From CAZCZR01 sp964503455 (GTDB lineage: Bacteria; Bacillota; Clostridia; UBA1381): DNA of 10,593 bases. Shown here in pieces: positions 1-6,297 of this stretch. The position numbers and the translations under genes were made by a program. The DNA lies in contig CAZCZR010000061.1 of the NCBI GenBank assembly GCA_964503455.1, positions 1 through 10,593 of the forward strand. Direction: 5' to 3'. The first letter of the stretch is position 1, and every line of letters starts with the position of its first letter. A model generated the notes under the pieces. The model was not told the DNA's origin and did no database searches. It worked only from the letters and a program-made list of their open reading frames with translations.

Positions 1-24
1 AATAACTAAAAACCCATAACCCCC

Positions 25-55
25 AAAAACCGCCCCCGAATCGGGGCGGTTTTTT
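25..55. terminator. Intrinsic terminator of a gene upstream of the window
   Basis: A hairpin pairs 25-36 with 43-54 in 12 unbroken base pairs around a 6-nt loop. The core is CCGCCCC/GGGGCGG. A run of six T (50-55) closes it on the plus strand, and a run of five A (25-29) sits on the other side, so it could work in both directions. No gene ends inside the window before it. It most likely ends a plus-strand gene lying to the left and insulates the promoter at 118-146. Confidence 0.85.
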
Positions 56-117
56 CATGCCAACCTCCCGCGTTATCCGAAAAATTGCAAATCTTTGAGC
101 AAACAGCATATTTTCCC

Positions 118-146
118 TTGACAAAACGGCTGAAAAATGAGATAAT
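118..146 (+). promoter_or_regulatory. Sigma-A promoter for the small membrane gene and valS
   Basis: TTGACA at 118-123 is a perfect -35 element. GATAAT at 141-146 is a one-mismatch -10 element, and the spacer is exactly 17 bp. Transcription should start near 153, giving a leader of about 40 nt before the GTG at 194. No comparable promoter is visible between 398 and 454, so valS is probably transcribed from here as the second gene. The leader is too short for a T-box riboswitch, which often controls valS in Bacillota. Confidence 0.8.
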
Positions 147-180
147 AACTTATACGGGGTTTTCCGTAAAAAATTATTCG

Positions 181-186
181 GGAGGT
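181..186 (+). promoter_or_regulatory. Shine-Dalgarno site that fixes the GTG start at 194
   Basis: GGAGGT at 181-186 sits 7 nt before the GTG at 194. This strong, well-spaced site is the main reason to accept a non-ATG start and to treat the following 67-codon frame as a real gene. Confidence 0.75.
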
Positions 187-193
187 ATCGGCA

Positions 194-397
194 GTGGTAT
201 TCAGAATCGCGCTTGTGGTGATCGCCGTGGCGGCGGCTGTGCTTAACTTTCGGGCGGAGCAGGTGCTGCACGTTCTGACAAAGAGGGATAAGTTTGAAGC
301 CTCCGAGATCATGCGAGTCAAGTACATCGCCCTCGCGATAGTCGTGGCGGCGGTGATACTGATAATCTTGAAGGAACGCGGCGTGATCGGTCTTTAA
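194..397 (+). CDS. Small two-helix membrane protein upstream of valS, unknown function
   Basis: A 67-residue protein that I do not recognise. Residues 2-18 form one hydrophobic stretch (FRIALVVIAVAAAVLNF) and residues about 44-60 a second (YIALAIVVAAVILIIL). Between them lies a charged segment of about 25 residues (RAEQVL..KRDKFEASEIMRVK). This is a helical-hairpin topology with no cleavable signal peptide. The short tail is KERGVIGL. The GTG start is supported by GGAGGT 7 nt upstream and by a near-consensus promoter with no other gene between. The gene ends 57 nt before valS and probably shares its transcript. A constitutive-looking promoter plus a strong ribosome site argue for real expression. 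Whether it works with ValRS or only shares the message cannot be told from sequence. Small size and lack of a known motif limit certainty. Confidence 0.72.
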   Translation: MVFRIALVVIAVAAAVLNFRAEQVLHVLTKRDKFEASEIMRVKYIALAIVVAAVILIILKERGVIGL

Positions 398-454
398 CGC
401 GTTCCCTCGGCAAAAGACCGGTCGGATAACATTTATCAAAGGGATGACAGAAAA

Positions 455-3082
455 ATGGAAAATTTAGCGAAAACATACGATCCGAAAGCCTTCGAGGATC
501 GCATATACAATAACTGGATAGAAAAAAAGTACTTCCACGCGGAGCCGGACAGCACAAAGGAGCCGTACACCATAGTGATACCGCCCCCCAACGTAACGGG
601 GCAGCTGCATATGGGACACGCGCTTGACGAAACCTTGCAGGACATTCTTATCCGCTACAAGCGTATGCAGGGCTACAATGCGCTGTGGATCCCCGGCACC
701 GACCACGCGGGCATCGCCACGCAGATCAGGGTAGAGGAGGATCTGCGCGTCAATGAGGGACTTTCGCGCCACGACTTAGGCCGCGAGAAATTTTTAGAGC
801 GAGTATGGGACTGGAAGAACCGCTACGGCGGCAGGATAATCAATCAGCTTAAAAAGATAGGCTCCTCGTGCGACTGGGACAGGGAGCGCTTTACCATGGA
901 CGAGGGCTGCTCGAAAGCCGTCAAGGAGGTATTTGTAAACCTTTACAACAAGGGACTTATATATCAGGGCTCAAAGATAATAAACTGGTGTCCGCACTGT
1001 ATCACGGCGCTGTCTGACGCGGAGGTGGAGCACGCGGAGCAGGCGGGTCATTTCTGGCATATAAAGTACCCCGTAAAGGATTCGGACGAGTACGTTATTA
1101 TAGCGACAACCCGCCCCGAGACGCTTCTGGGCGATACGGCTGTGGCTGTAAATCCGGAGGACGAACGCTACAGCGGCATAGTGGGAAAGACGCTTATTCT
1201 TCCTCTTGTGGGAAGGGAGATCCCCGTCATAGCGGACGAATACGTTGACAAGGACTTCGGCACCGGCTGTGTAAAGATCACTCCGGCGCATGATCCGAAC
1301 GACTTCGAGGTCGGCAAGCGTCACAACCTTGAACAGATACGCGTTATGAACGACGACGCCACCATAAACAGCTACGGCGGCAAATATGAGGGCATGGACC
1401 GTTACGAGGCGAGAAAAGCGATCGTAGCCGATCTTGACGAGCTGGGCCTTTTGGTAAAGGTTGAGGATCACACGCACAATGTCGGTCAGTGCTATCGCTG
1501 CGGCACCACGGTTGAGCCTATCATATCGAAGCAGTGGTTTGTAAAAATGGCGCCCTTGGCGCAGCCGGCGATCGACGCCGTAAAGGACGGCAGGACAAAA
1601 TTCGTGCCGGAACGCTTCAATAAAATATATTATCACTGGCTTGAAAATATCCACGACTGGTGCATATCGCGTCAGCTGTGGTGGGGACACAGGATCCCCG
1701 CGTTTTACTGCGAGGACTGCGGCGAAATGGTTGTAACGAAGGAAAGCTCCGCCGTATGCCCCAAGTGCGGCAAGCCTATGGAGCAGGACCCCGACACTCT
1801 GGACACATGGTTCTCGTCGGCGCTGTGGCCGTTTTCGACTCTCGGCTGGCCCGACAGGGACAGCGAGGATTTCAAGTACTTCTATCCGACAAGCACGCTT
1901 GTTACGGGATATGATATAATCCTGTTCTGGGTAATAAGGATGATGTTTTCGGGACTGGAGCATACGGGCGAGGTGCCGTTCAAGACCGTGTTCATCCACG
2001 GTCTTGTAAGAGATTCGCAGGGACGCAAGATGTCAAAATCCCTCGGCAACGGCATTGATCCTCTGGAGATAATAGACAAATACGGCGCCGATGCGCTCAG
2101 AATGACGCTTGTTACGGGCAACGCGCCCGGAAACGATATGCGCTTTTATACGGAGCGCGTAGAGGCAAACAGAAACTTTGCCAACAAGATATGGAACGCC
2201 GCGCGCTTCACGCTTATGAACCTTGACATTGAGGAAAACAAGCTCCCCGCGAAGGAGGAGCTTCAGCTTGAGGACAAGTGGATAATTTCCGAGTACAACA
2301 CCGTTGTAAAAGAGGTCACCGAAAATATCGACAAGTTTGAGCTTGGCATAGCCGTATCGAAGCTTTACGATTTCATATGGGACAGCTTCTGCGACTGGTA
2401 CATTGAGCTTGTAAAGCCGAGACTGTTCGACAAAGAAAACCCGACCGGCAAGACGGCGCAGTATGTTCTGACGTATGTGCTTTCGCACACAATGCAGCTT
2501 TTGCATCCGTTTATGCCCTTTATCACCGAGGAGATATGGCAGCATCTGCCGCACGAGGGCGAGAGTATAGTGATAAGCCGCTATCCCGAATACAGCGCGG
2601 AGCTTGTATATGAGGCGGAGGAAAAGGAGATGCGCCTTATCATGGACGCCGTCGCGGCTGTAAGAAACCGCCGCGCCGAGATGAACGTTCCGCCCTCGAA
2701 GAAGGCAAAGGTTATAATCGTAACGGACAACGGCGCGTTTTCAAAGGGCGCGGTATTCTTTGAAAAGCTCGCCTCCGCGTCAGGAACGGAGATCAGGCGG
2801 GACAAAAACGGCATACCGGAGAACGCGGTCAATATCGTCGTTCCCGAAGCCGAGATCTTCCTGCCGCTTGACGAGCTTGTGGACAAGGCGAAGGAAAGAG
2901 AGCGTCTTGAAAAAGAGAAGAAGCGTCTTGAAAGCGAGATAAAGCGCGTCGAGGGCAAGCTTTCAAACAAAGGCTTTGTCGCAAAAGCTCCTCAAAAGCT
3001 TGTGGACGAGGAAAAAGCCAAGGGTGAAAAGTACCGCGATATGCTCACAAAGGTACTGGAAAGCATGGAACAGCTGGGATAA
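455..3082 (+). CDS. valS: Valine--tRNA ligase (ValRS)
   Basis: Cytoplasmic class I aminoacyl-tRNA synthetase that charges tRNA-Val with valine using ATP and hydrolyses mischarged Thr-tRNA. At 875 residues it is full length for a bacterial ValRS. In order: the HIGH-type motif HMGH at 52-55 within PPPNVTGQLHMGHA; a Cys pair WCPHC near 178; the CP1 editing domain with TTRPET at 218-223 and HDPND at 279-283; a second Cys pair (CYRC) near 348; a Cys4 zinc knuckle C419, C422, C435, C438; DTWFSSALWPFSTLGWP; and KMSKS at 525-529. After the anticodon-binding helical domain, residues about 803-875 form the charged coiled-coil tRNA-binding arm. The ATG follows AAAGGGA at 438-444. It is downstream of the small membrane gene. 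In many Bacillota folC follows valS, but here an assembly gap begins 11 nt after the stop. No defect is seen. Confidence 0.98.
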   Translation: MENLAKTYDPKAFEDRIYNNWIEKKYFHAEPDSTKEPYTIVIPPPNVTGQLHMGHALDETLQDILIRYKRMQGYNALWIPGTDHAGIATQIRVEEDLRVNEGLSRHDLGREKFLERVWDWKNRYGGRIINQLKKIGSSCDWDRERFTMDEGCSKAVKEVFVNLYNKGLIYQGSKIINWCPHCITALSDAEVEHAEQAGHFWHIKYPVKDSDEYVIIATTRPETLLGDTAVAVNPEDERYSGIVGKTLILPLVGREIPVIADEYVDKDFGTGCVKITPAHDPNDFEVGKRHNLEQIRVMNDDATINSYGGKYEGMDRYEARKAIVADLDELGLLVKVEDHTHNVGQCYRCGTTVEPIISKQWFVKMAPLAQPAIDAVKDGRTKFVPERFNKIYYHWLENIHDWCISRQLWWGHRIPAFYCEDCGEMVVTKESSAVCPKCGKPMEQDPDTLDTWFSSALWPFSTLGWPDRDSEDFKYFYPTSTLVTGYDIILFWVIRMMFSGLEHTGEVPFKTVFIHGLVRDSQGRKMSKSLGNGIDPLEIIDKYGADALRMTLVTGNAPGNDMRFYTERVEANRNFANKIWNAARFTLMNLDIEENKLPAKEELQLEDKWIISEYNTVVKEVTENIDKFELGIAVSKLYDFIWDSFCDWYIELVKPRLFDKENPTGKTAQYVLTYVLSHTMQLLHPFMPFITEEIWQHLPHEGESIVISRYPEYSAELVYEAEEKEMRLIMDAVAAVRNRRAEMNVPPSKKAKVIIVTDNGAFSKGAVFFEKLASASGTEIRRDKNGIPENAVNIVVPEAEIFLPLDELVDKAKERERLEKEKKRLESEIKRVEGKLSNKGFVAKAPQKLVDEEKAKGEKYRDMLTKVLESMEQLG

Positions 3083-3092
3083 CAGGACCGAG

Positions 3093-3192
3093 NNNNNNNN
3101 NNNNNNNNNNNNNNNNNNNNNNNNNNNNNNNNNNNNNNNNNNNNNNNNNNNNNNNNNNNNNNNNNNNNNNNNNNNNNNNNNNNNNNNNNNNN
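3093..3192. other. Assembly gap (100 N)
   Basis: Exactly 100 N, the usual placeholder for a scaffold gap of unknown size. The true distance between the valS stop and the terminator at 3220 is therefore unknown, and whole genes may be missing. The adjacency of valS and mnmG should be treated as provisional. Confidence 0.98.
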
Positions 3193-3219
3193 GAGTTCAG
3201 CTCGGTTTGTCCATTCTGA

Positions 3220-3252
3220 AAAGGGGCGCCGTCAAAAAAGCGGCGCCCCTTT
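3220..3252. terminator. Intrinsic terminator downstream of mnmG, probably bidirectional
   Basis: A 12-bp uninterrupted stem pairs 3220-3231 with 3241-3252 around a 9-nt A-rich loop; the core is AAGGGGCGCCG/CGGCGCCCCTT. Read on the minus strand it lies 30 nt past the mnmG stop and ends in four U. Read on the plus strand it is followed by T-rich sequence (TTTAAATTTTTG). It can therefore end mnmG transcripts and also any plus-strand transcript arriving from the gap side. Confidence 0.85.
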
Positions 3253-3281
3253 AAATTTTTGTTTTCTTTTAATTTTATGCG

Positions 3282-5177
3282 CTACACGCGCTTCTGCGCT
3301 TTCTGCGATTCAAGCCATATCACAAGCACCGATATATCCGACGGCGACACGCCGGAGATACGCGACGCCTGACCGAGGGACTTGGGTTGTATTTTGTTGA
3401 GCTTTTGGCGCGCTTCAAGGCGCAGACCGTGTATATCGGAGTAATCGCAGTCTTGCGGCAGGAGCTTTGACTCCATTTTTTCAAACTGCTCCACCTGCCG
3501 GCGCTGGCGCGCTATATAGCCCTCGTACTTTAAGCGGATCTCCACCTGTTCAGCCTCCGCGTCACAAAGTGCGGGGCGCTCCGGATCAACCGCGCGTGTC
3601 GCGCTGTACGAAAGCTCCGGACGCTTTATAAGCGAGGCAAGGGGTATCCCCGTCTTTACCGGCGATGCGCCGTAGCGTTCAAGCAGCGGATTCGCAAGCT
3701 TCGGCGGTACTGTCACGCGCTCGACACGCCTTATTTCGGAGCGTATCCTTTCAAGCTTTTCCGTCATTTTATTATACCGTTCGTCGGAGATAAGACCCAC
3801 CCTGTGACCTATCGGCGTAAGCCGCTCGTCGGCGTTGTCCTGCCTGAGCAGCAGGCGGTATTCGGAGCGTGAGGTCATCATGCGGTACGGCTCGTTGGTG
3901 CCTTTGGTGACAAGGTCGTCAACGAGGGTGCCGATATAGCCGTCTATACGGCTTAATATCATAGGCTCCCTTCCCTTTAGCTTGAGTGCGGCATTGACGC
4001 CCGCCACAAGTCCCTGCGCCGCCGCCTCCTCATAGCCGCTTGTGCCGTTGAACTGCCCCGCGCCGTAAAGACCGGGGATCTTTTTAAATTCAAGCGTGGG
4101 CAGAAGCTGCGTCGGATCGCAGCAGTCATACTCTATGGCGTAAGCCGCGCGCATTATCTCAACGTTTTCCAGACCGTCTATGGAGCGCAGCATTTGTATC
4201 TGAACATCCTCTGGCAGGCTTGTGCTTATGCCTTGGGCGTACATTTCCTTTGTGTCAAGACCCATAGGCTCTATGAAAAGCTGATGCCGCGGCTTGTCAG
4301 CAAAGCGCACGATCTTGTCCTCGATGGAGGGACAGTACCTCGCGCCGACGCCGGTCACTCTGCCGGAGTAGAGGGGCGCTCTTTGAAGATTGTCAAGTAT
4401 TATTTTGTGGGTGCGCTCGTTGGTATAGGTCATCCAGCAGGAAACCTGATTTTTGCCGGGGTCCTCCGTTTCGAAGGAAAACGGCAATATCGTGTCGTCG
4501 CCCTTTTCCTCCTCCATTTTGGAATAGTCTATGCTGTCCGAGTGTATTCTCGCGGGGGTGCCCGTCTTGAAGCGAAGCAGCTCCACGCCTAATTCCCCAA
4601 GCGAACGCGACAGCTCGTTTGCCGGAAACATCCCGTCCGGACCTGATTCGCGCTCATAGTCGCCTATAAGTATTTTCCCCTTTAAATATGTTCCCGTAGC
4701 GACGATAACGGCTTTCGCCTTATACACCATGCCGGTGTGGGTAACGACTCCCGATACGGCTCCGTTTTCGGTAAGTATCTTAACGATCTCCGCCTGCTTT
4801 ATCTGAAGTCCCGTCTGCGATTCGAGCCGTTTTTTTATTTCAATATGATAGCGCTTTCTGTCAATCTGCGCCCGCAGGGAATGTACCGCCGGGCCCTTGC
4901 CGCGGTTTAGGAGCTTGGACTGTATGAATGTGGCGTCCGCGGCTTTTCCCATCTCGCCGCCGAGGGCGTCGATCTCCCTTACAAGATGACCCTTTGCCGA
5001 GCCGCCTATGCACGGGTTGCAAGGCAGATTCCCGACAGCGTCAAGACTTATGGAAAACAGCACCGTCCGGCATCCCAGACGCGCCGCCGCCAAAGCAGCC
5101 TCCGTTCCGGCGTGACCGCCGCCTATGACGGCGACATCGTATTCTCCCGCCGTACAGGTTGTGTTTATATCAGTCAA
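3282..5177 (-). CDS. mnmG: tRNA uridine-5-carboxymethylaminomethyl(34) synthesis enzyme MnmG (GidA)
   Basis: FAD-dependent cytoplasmic enzyme that, with the GTPase MnmE and methylene-tetrahydrofolate, installs the carboxymethylaminomethyl group on wobble U34 of certain tRNAs. The 631 residues match the family's usual length. The N-terminal Rossmann FAD motif is GGGHAG at 19-24. The conserved block CNPCIGGSAKGHLVREIDA runs from 53 to 71, with C53 matching the first catalytic Cys of E. coli MnmG (C47). RYCPSIEDKIVRF around C282 carries the second (C277 in E. coli). AGQFNGTSGYEEAAAQG near 373-389 is the second family signature. The helical C-terminal MnmE-binding region ends with LEARQKLNKIQPKSLGQASRISGVSPSDI. 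The first signature has Ala at 279 where Pro is usual, probably harmless. The start is TTG, 2 nt after the stop of the DUF624 gene, so the two are co-transcribed and probably translationally coupled. Neither mnmE nor rsmG is in the window. Confidence 0.97.
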   Translation of the reverse strand: MTDINTTCTAGEYDVAVIGGGHAGTEAALAAARLGCRTVLFSISLDAVGNLPCNPCIGGSAKGHLVREIDALGGEMGKAADATFIQSKLLNRGKGPAVHSLRAQIDRKRYHIEIKKRLESQTGLQIKQAEIVKILTENGAVSGVVTHTGMVYKAKAVIVATGTYLKGKILIGDYERESGPDGMFPANELSRSLGELGVELLRFKTGTPARIHSDSIDYSKMEEEKGDDTILPFSFETEDPGKNQVSCWMTYTNERTHKIILDNLQRAPLYSGRVTGVGARYCPSIEDKIVRFADKPRHQLFIEPMGLDTKEMYAQGISTSLPEDVQIQMLRSIDGLENVEIMRAAYAIEYDCCDPTQLLPTLEFKKIPGLYGAGQFNGTSGYEEAAAQGLVAGVNAALKLKGREPMILSRIDGYIGTLVDDLVTKGTNEPYRMMTSRSEYRLLLRQDNADERLTPIGHRVGLISDERYNKMTEKLERIRSEIRRVERVTVPPKLANPLLERYGASPVKTGIPLASLIKRPELSYSATRAVDPERPALCDAEAEQVEIRLKYEGYIARQRRQVEQFEKMESKLLPQDCDYSDIHGLRLEARQKLNKIQPKSLGQASRISGVSPSDISVLVIWLESQKAQKRV

Positions 5178-5179
5178 TT

Positions 5180-6121
5180 TTACTCATCTTCCTCCGTTTC
5201 GGATATTTCCGCATCTACGTCCTCGTCATCGTCAAGATACGTCACGGACATTTTTGAAGCGGGCTGTTTTTTCTTCATATCGGGCATGAGCTTGTCTATC
5301 GCCCTCACAACATAAAATTCCACCGGAAAGCGCATAAGTCCGTAGCCGCCGAAAAGAAGAACAGCCACCACTATCATCGGGTTTAAAAACGAGAACGCCG
5401 CAAAAAGCACGCCGCCGCCGAGCAGCATGAACAGCACGCACATCGGCAGCTTGGCAAGAGCCAGCAAAAACGCGTTTTTGAAAAGCTGACTAAAGGTCGT
5501 TTCAAACGTTACCATAAGCGGGTATATAAAGAAATGCATCACCGCGTATATAAGCAGCATTATGCACATTACCACGAACAGCACGAACCAGTACGGGGCG
5601 TAGCTCTGCTGATAAGAGGCATAGTAAAATACACAGGCGTTCACGCCGAAAAGCATGACTGCCAGATCTAAAAACGGCATTATTATCGCCTGCTTGAAAT
5701 TCTCTTTCATCTTATCCTTGAAATCTCCCCATATCCACGCGTGTTCCTCGTGGGTGAAGCATTTGAGGATATACGAAAGTCCCGCCGACGCGGGTCCGGA
5801 GCCTATGATCAGCCATATGCCCGAAAGCATCACCATGCGTATTACAACGCTGTACATGGATTGGATCTGTTCATCCGTCATTCCCTCTACCACTATTCCC
5901 TCCGTCAGCTTGCCTATAAAGCCTTGGGTGAAGAACATCGACAGGAAATACAGCACCGCTATCCATAGGATTGACATAAGCGAATAGATAAGATTCGCCT
6001 GTATCAGCTTGGTGAATTTCCTTGTCAGTATGTCGAAATACAGAAACAGGCCCTTCTTTTTGGGCGCGTCTTTATCCACTCCGGGTCCCGGCTTGGCATA
6101 GTTTCCTCCGAAAAGTCCCAT
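5180..6121 (-). CDS. DUF624 (YesL-like) integral membrane protein
   Basis: A 313-residue membrane protein. The N-terminus is hydrophilic (GNYAKPGPGVDKDAPKKK) and should be cytoplasmic. Hydrophobic segments fall at about 44-65, 92-116, 146-170, 176-200, 222-245 and 247-265, suggesting six helices. The motif GSGPASAGLSYIL at 107-119 followed by HAWIWGDFKDKMKENFKQA at 127-145 is the DUF624 hallmark (GPATAAL..VLR.. then F..FK.NFKQ). Family members in Bacillota are often found near sugar-utilisation genes, but their function is not established. Here the partner is mnmG, 2 nt downstream. The C-terminus ends in a strongly acidic tail (residues 297-313, almost all D/E), which is not part of the core domain. 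The ATG follows AAAGGA 11 nt upstream and is served by the divergent promoter at 6172-6200. Family assignment is fairly firm; the role is unknown. Confidence 0.88.
   Translation of the reverse strand: MGLFGGNYAKPGPGVDKDAPKKKGLFLYFDILTRKFTKLIQANLIYSLMSILWIAVLYFLSMFFTQGFIGKLTEGIVVEGMTDEQIQSMYSVVIRMVMLSGIWLIIGSGPASAGLSYILKCFTHEEHAWIWGDFKDKMKENFKQAIIMPFLDLAVMLFGVNACVFYYASYQQSYAPYWFVLFVVMCIMLLIYAVMHFFIYPLMVTFETTFSQLFKNAFLLALAKLPMCVLFMLLGGGVLFAAFSFLNPMIVVAVLLFGGYGLMRFPVEFYVVRAIDKLMPDMKKKQPASKMSVTYLDDDEDVDAEISETEEDE
5191..5195 (-). promoter_or_regulatory. Shine-Dalgarno site of mnmG, inside the end of the upstream gene
   Basis: On the minus strand GGAGG (5195 down to 5191) lies within the acidic-tail codons of the DUF624 gene. 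It sits 13 nt before the TTG at 5177, longer than the usual 5-9 nt. No in-frame ATG or GTG closer to the FAD motif is available, and the DUF624 stop is only 2 nt from the TTG. Re-initiation by ribosomes finishing the upstream gene is the likely entry route. Confidence 0.55.
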
Positions 6122-6141
6122 TGTATATTCATTCCTTTCAA

Positions 6142-6165
6142 AAAAAATTTAAAAATAAATTCACA
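6142..6165 (+). repeat. Direct repeat, left copy (A-tract followed by TTCACA)
   Basis: This copy is six A, TTT, five A, T, AAATTCACA. It matches the copy at 6212-6234 except for one extra T. It lies just past the predicted start point of the minus-strand transcript, in the DUF624 leader. Confidence 0.7.
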
Positions 6166-6171
6166 AATACT

Positions 6172-6200
6172 ATTGTAACATATTTTAATCTGTGATACAA
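6172..6200 (-). promoter_or_regulatory. Promoter of the DUF624-mnmG operon
   Basis: On the minus strand TTGTAT (6200-6195) is a weak -35 element. It is followed by a 17-bp spacer and TACAAT (6177-6172), a -10 with one mismatch that is preceded by TGT, an extended -10. Transcription should begin near 6165. The elements overlap, base for base, those of the opposite promoter at 6173-6201. Confidence 0.65.
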
Positions 6201-6201
6201 T
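6173..6201 (+). promoter_or_regulatory. Promoter of the pseudouridine synthase gene
   Basis: TTGTAA (6173-6178) is a 4-of-6 match to the -35 consensus. A 17-bp spacer leads to TACAAT (6196-6201), and TGA before it makes an extended -10. Transcription should begin near 6208, giving a leader of about 90 nt. It faces and overlaps the minus-strand promoter. Confidence 0.65.
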
Positions 6202-6211
6202 GGTATAGGCG

Positions 6212-6234
6212 AAAAAATTTAAAAAAAATTCACA
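6212..6234 (+). repeat. Direct repeat, right copy (A-tract followed by TTCACA)
   Basis: This copy is six A, TTT, eight A, TTCACA. It is the partner of 6142-6165, offset by 70 bp, with a single-base indel between them. It lies just past the predicted start point of the plus-strand transcript, in the leader of the pseudouridine synthase gene. Confidence 0.7.
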
Positions 6235-6297
6235 TTGCGAGGAACAAGCGGCAGCAAACGGTTTATTCGCGGCGTGTACGGCGTGCAAGGGTGACAC

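Larger units (their letters stand above)
6169..6204. repeat. Imperfect inverted repeat that contains both divergent promoters
   Basis: The left arm 6169-6180 (ACTATTGTAACA) and the reverse complement of the right arm 6193-6204 (ACCATTGTATCA) agree at 10 of 12 positions, with a 12-bp AT-rich centre at 6181-6192. Each arm is the -10 of one promoter and the -35 of the other. It could also be bound by a dimeric regulator. Confidence 0.75.

Noticed and set aside
1..58. Possible minus-strand start (ATG at 58, GGGAGG upstream) running out of the window
   Set aside because: The frame would encode the terminator hairpin itself (Lys, Pro and Gly runs). The ribosome-site match is probably chance and the C-terminal part cannot be seen.
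971..1999. Long minus-strand open frame (342 codons) opposite valS
   Set aside because: It lies wholly inside an unmistakable valS, has no ribosome site or recognisable domain, and its composition is rich in Arg, Tyr and Val, as expected from the complement of a GC-biased coding strand.
2976..3254. Open frame running from the end of valS across the N gap
   Set aside because: It exists only because N bases contain no stop codons; its first part is an out-of-frame valS shadow and its end is the terminator hairpin.
3720..4960. Possible frameshift in mnmG, prompted by open frames on the other strand
   Set aside because: The MnmG reading frame is continuous, with all signature blocks in order and at normal spacing; the opposite-strand frames are shadows.
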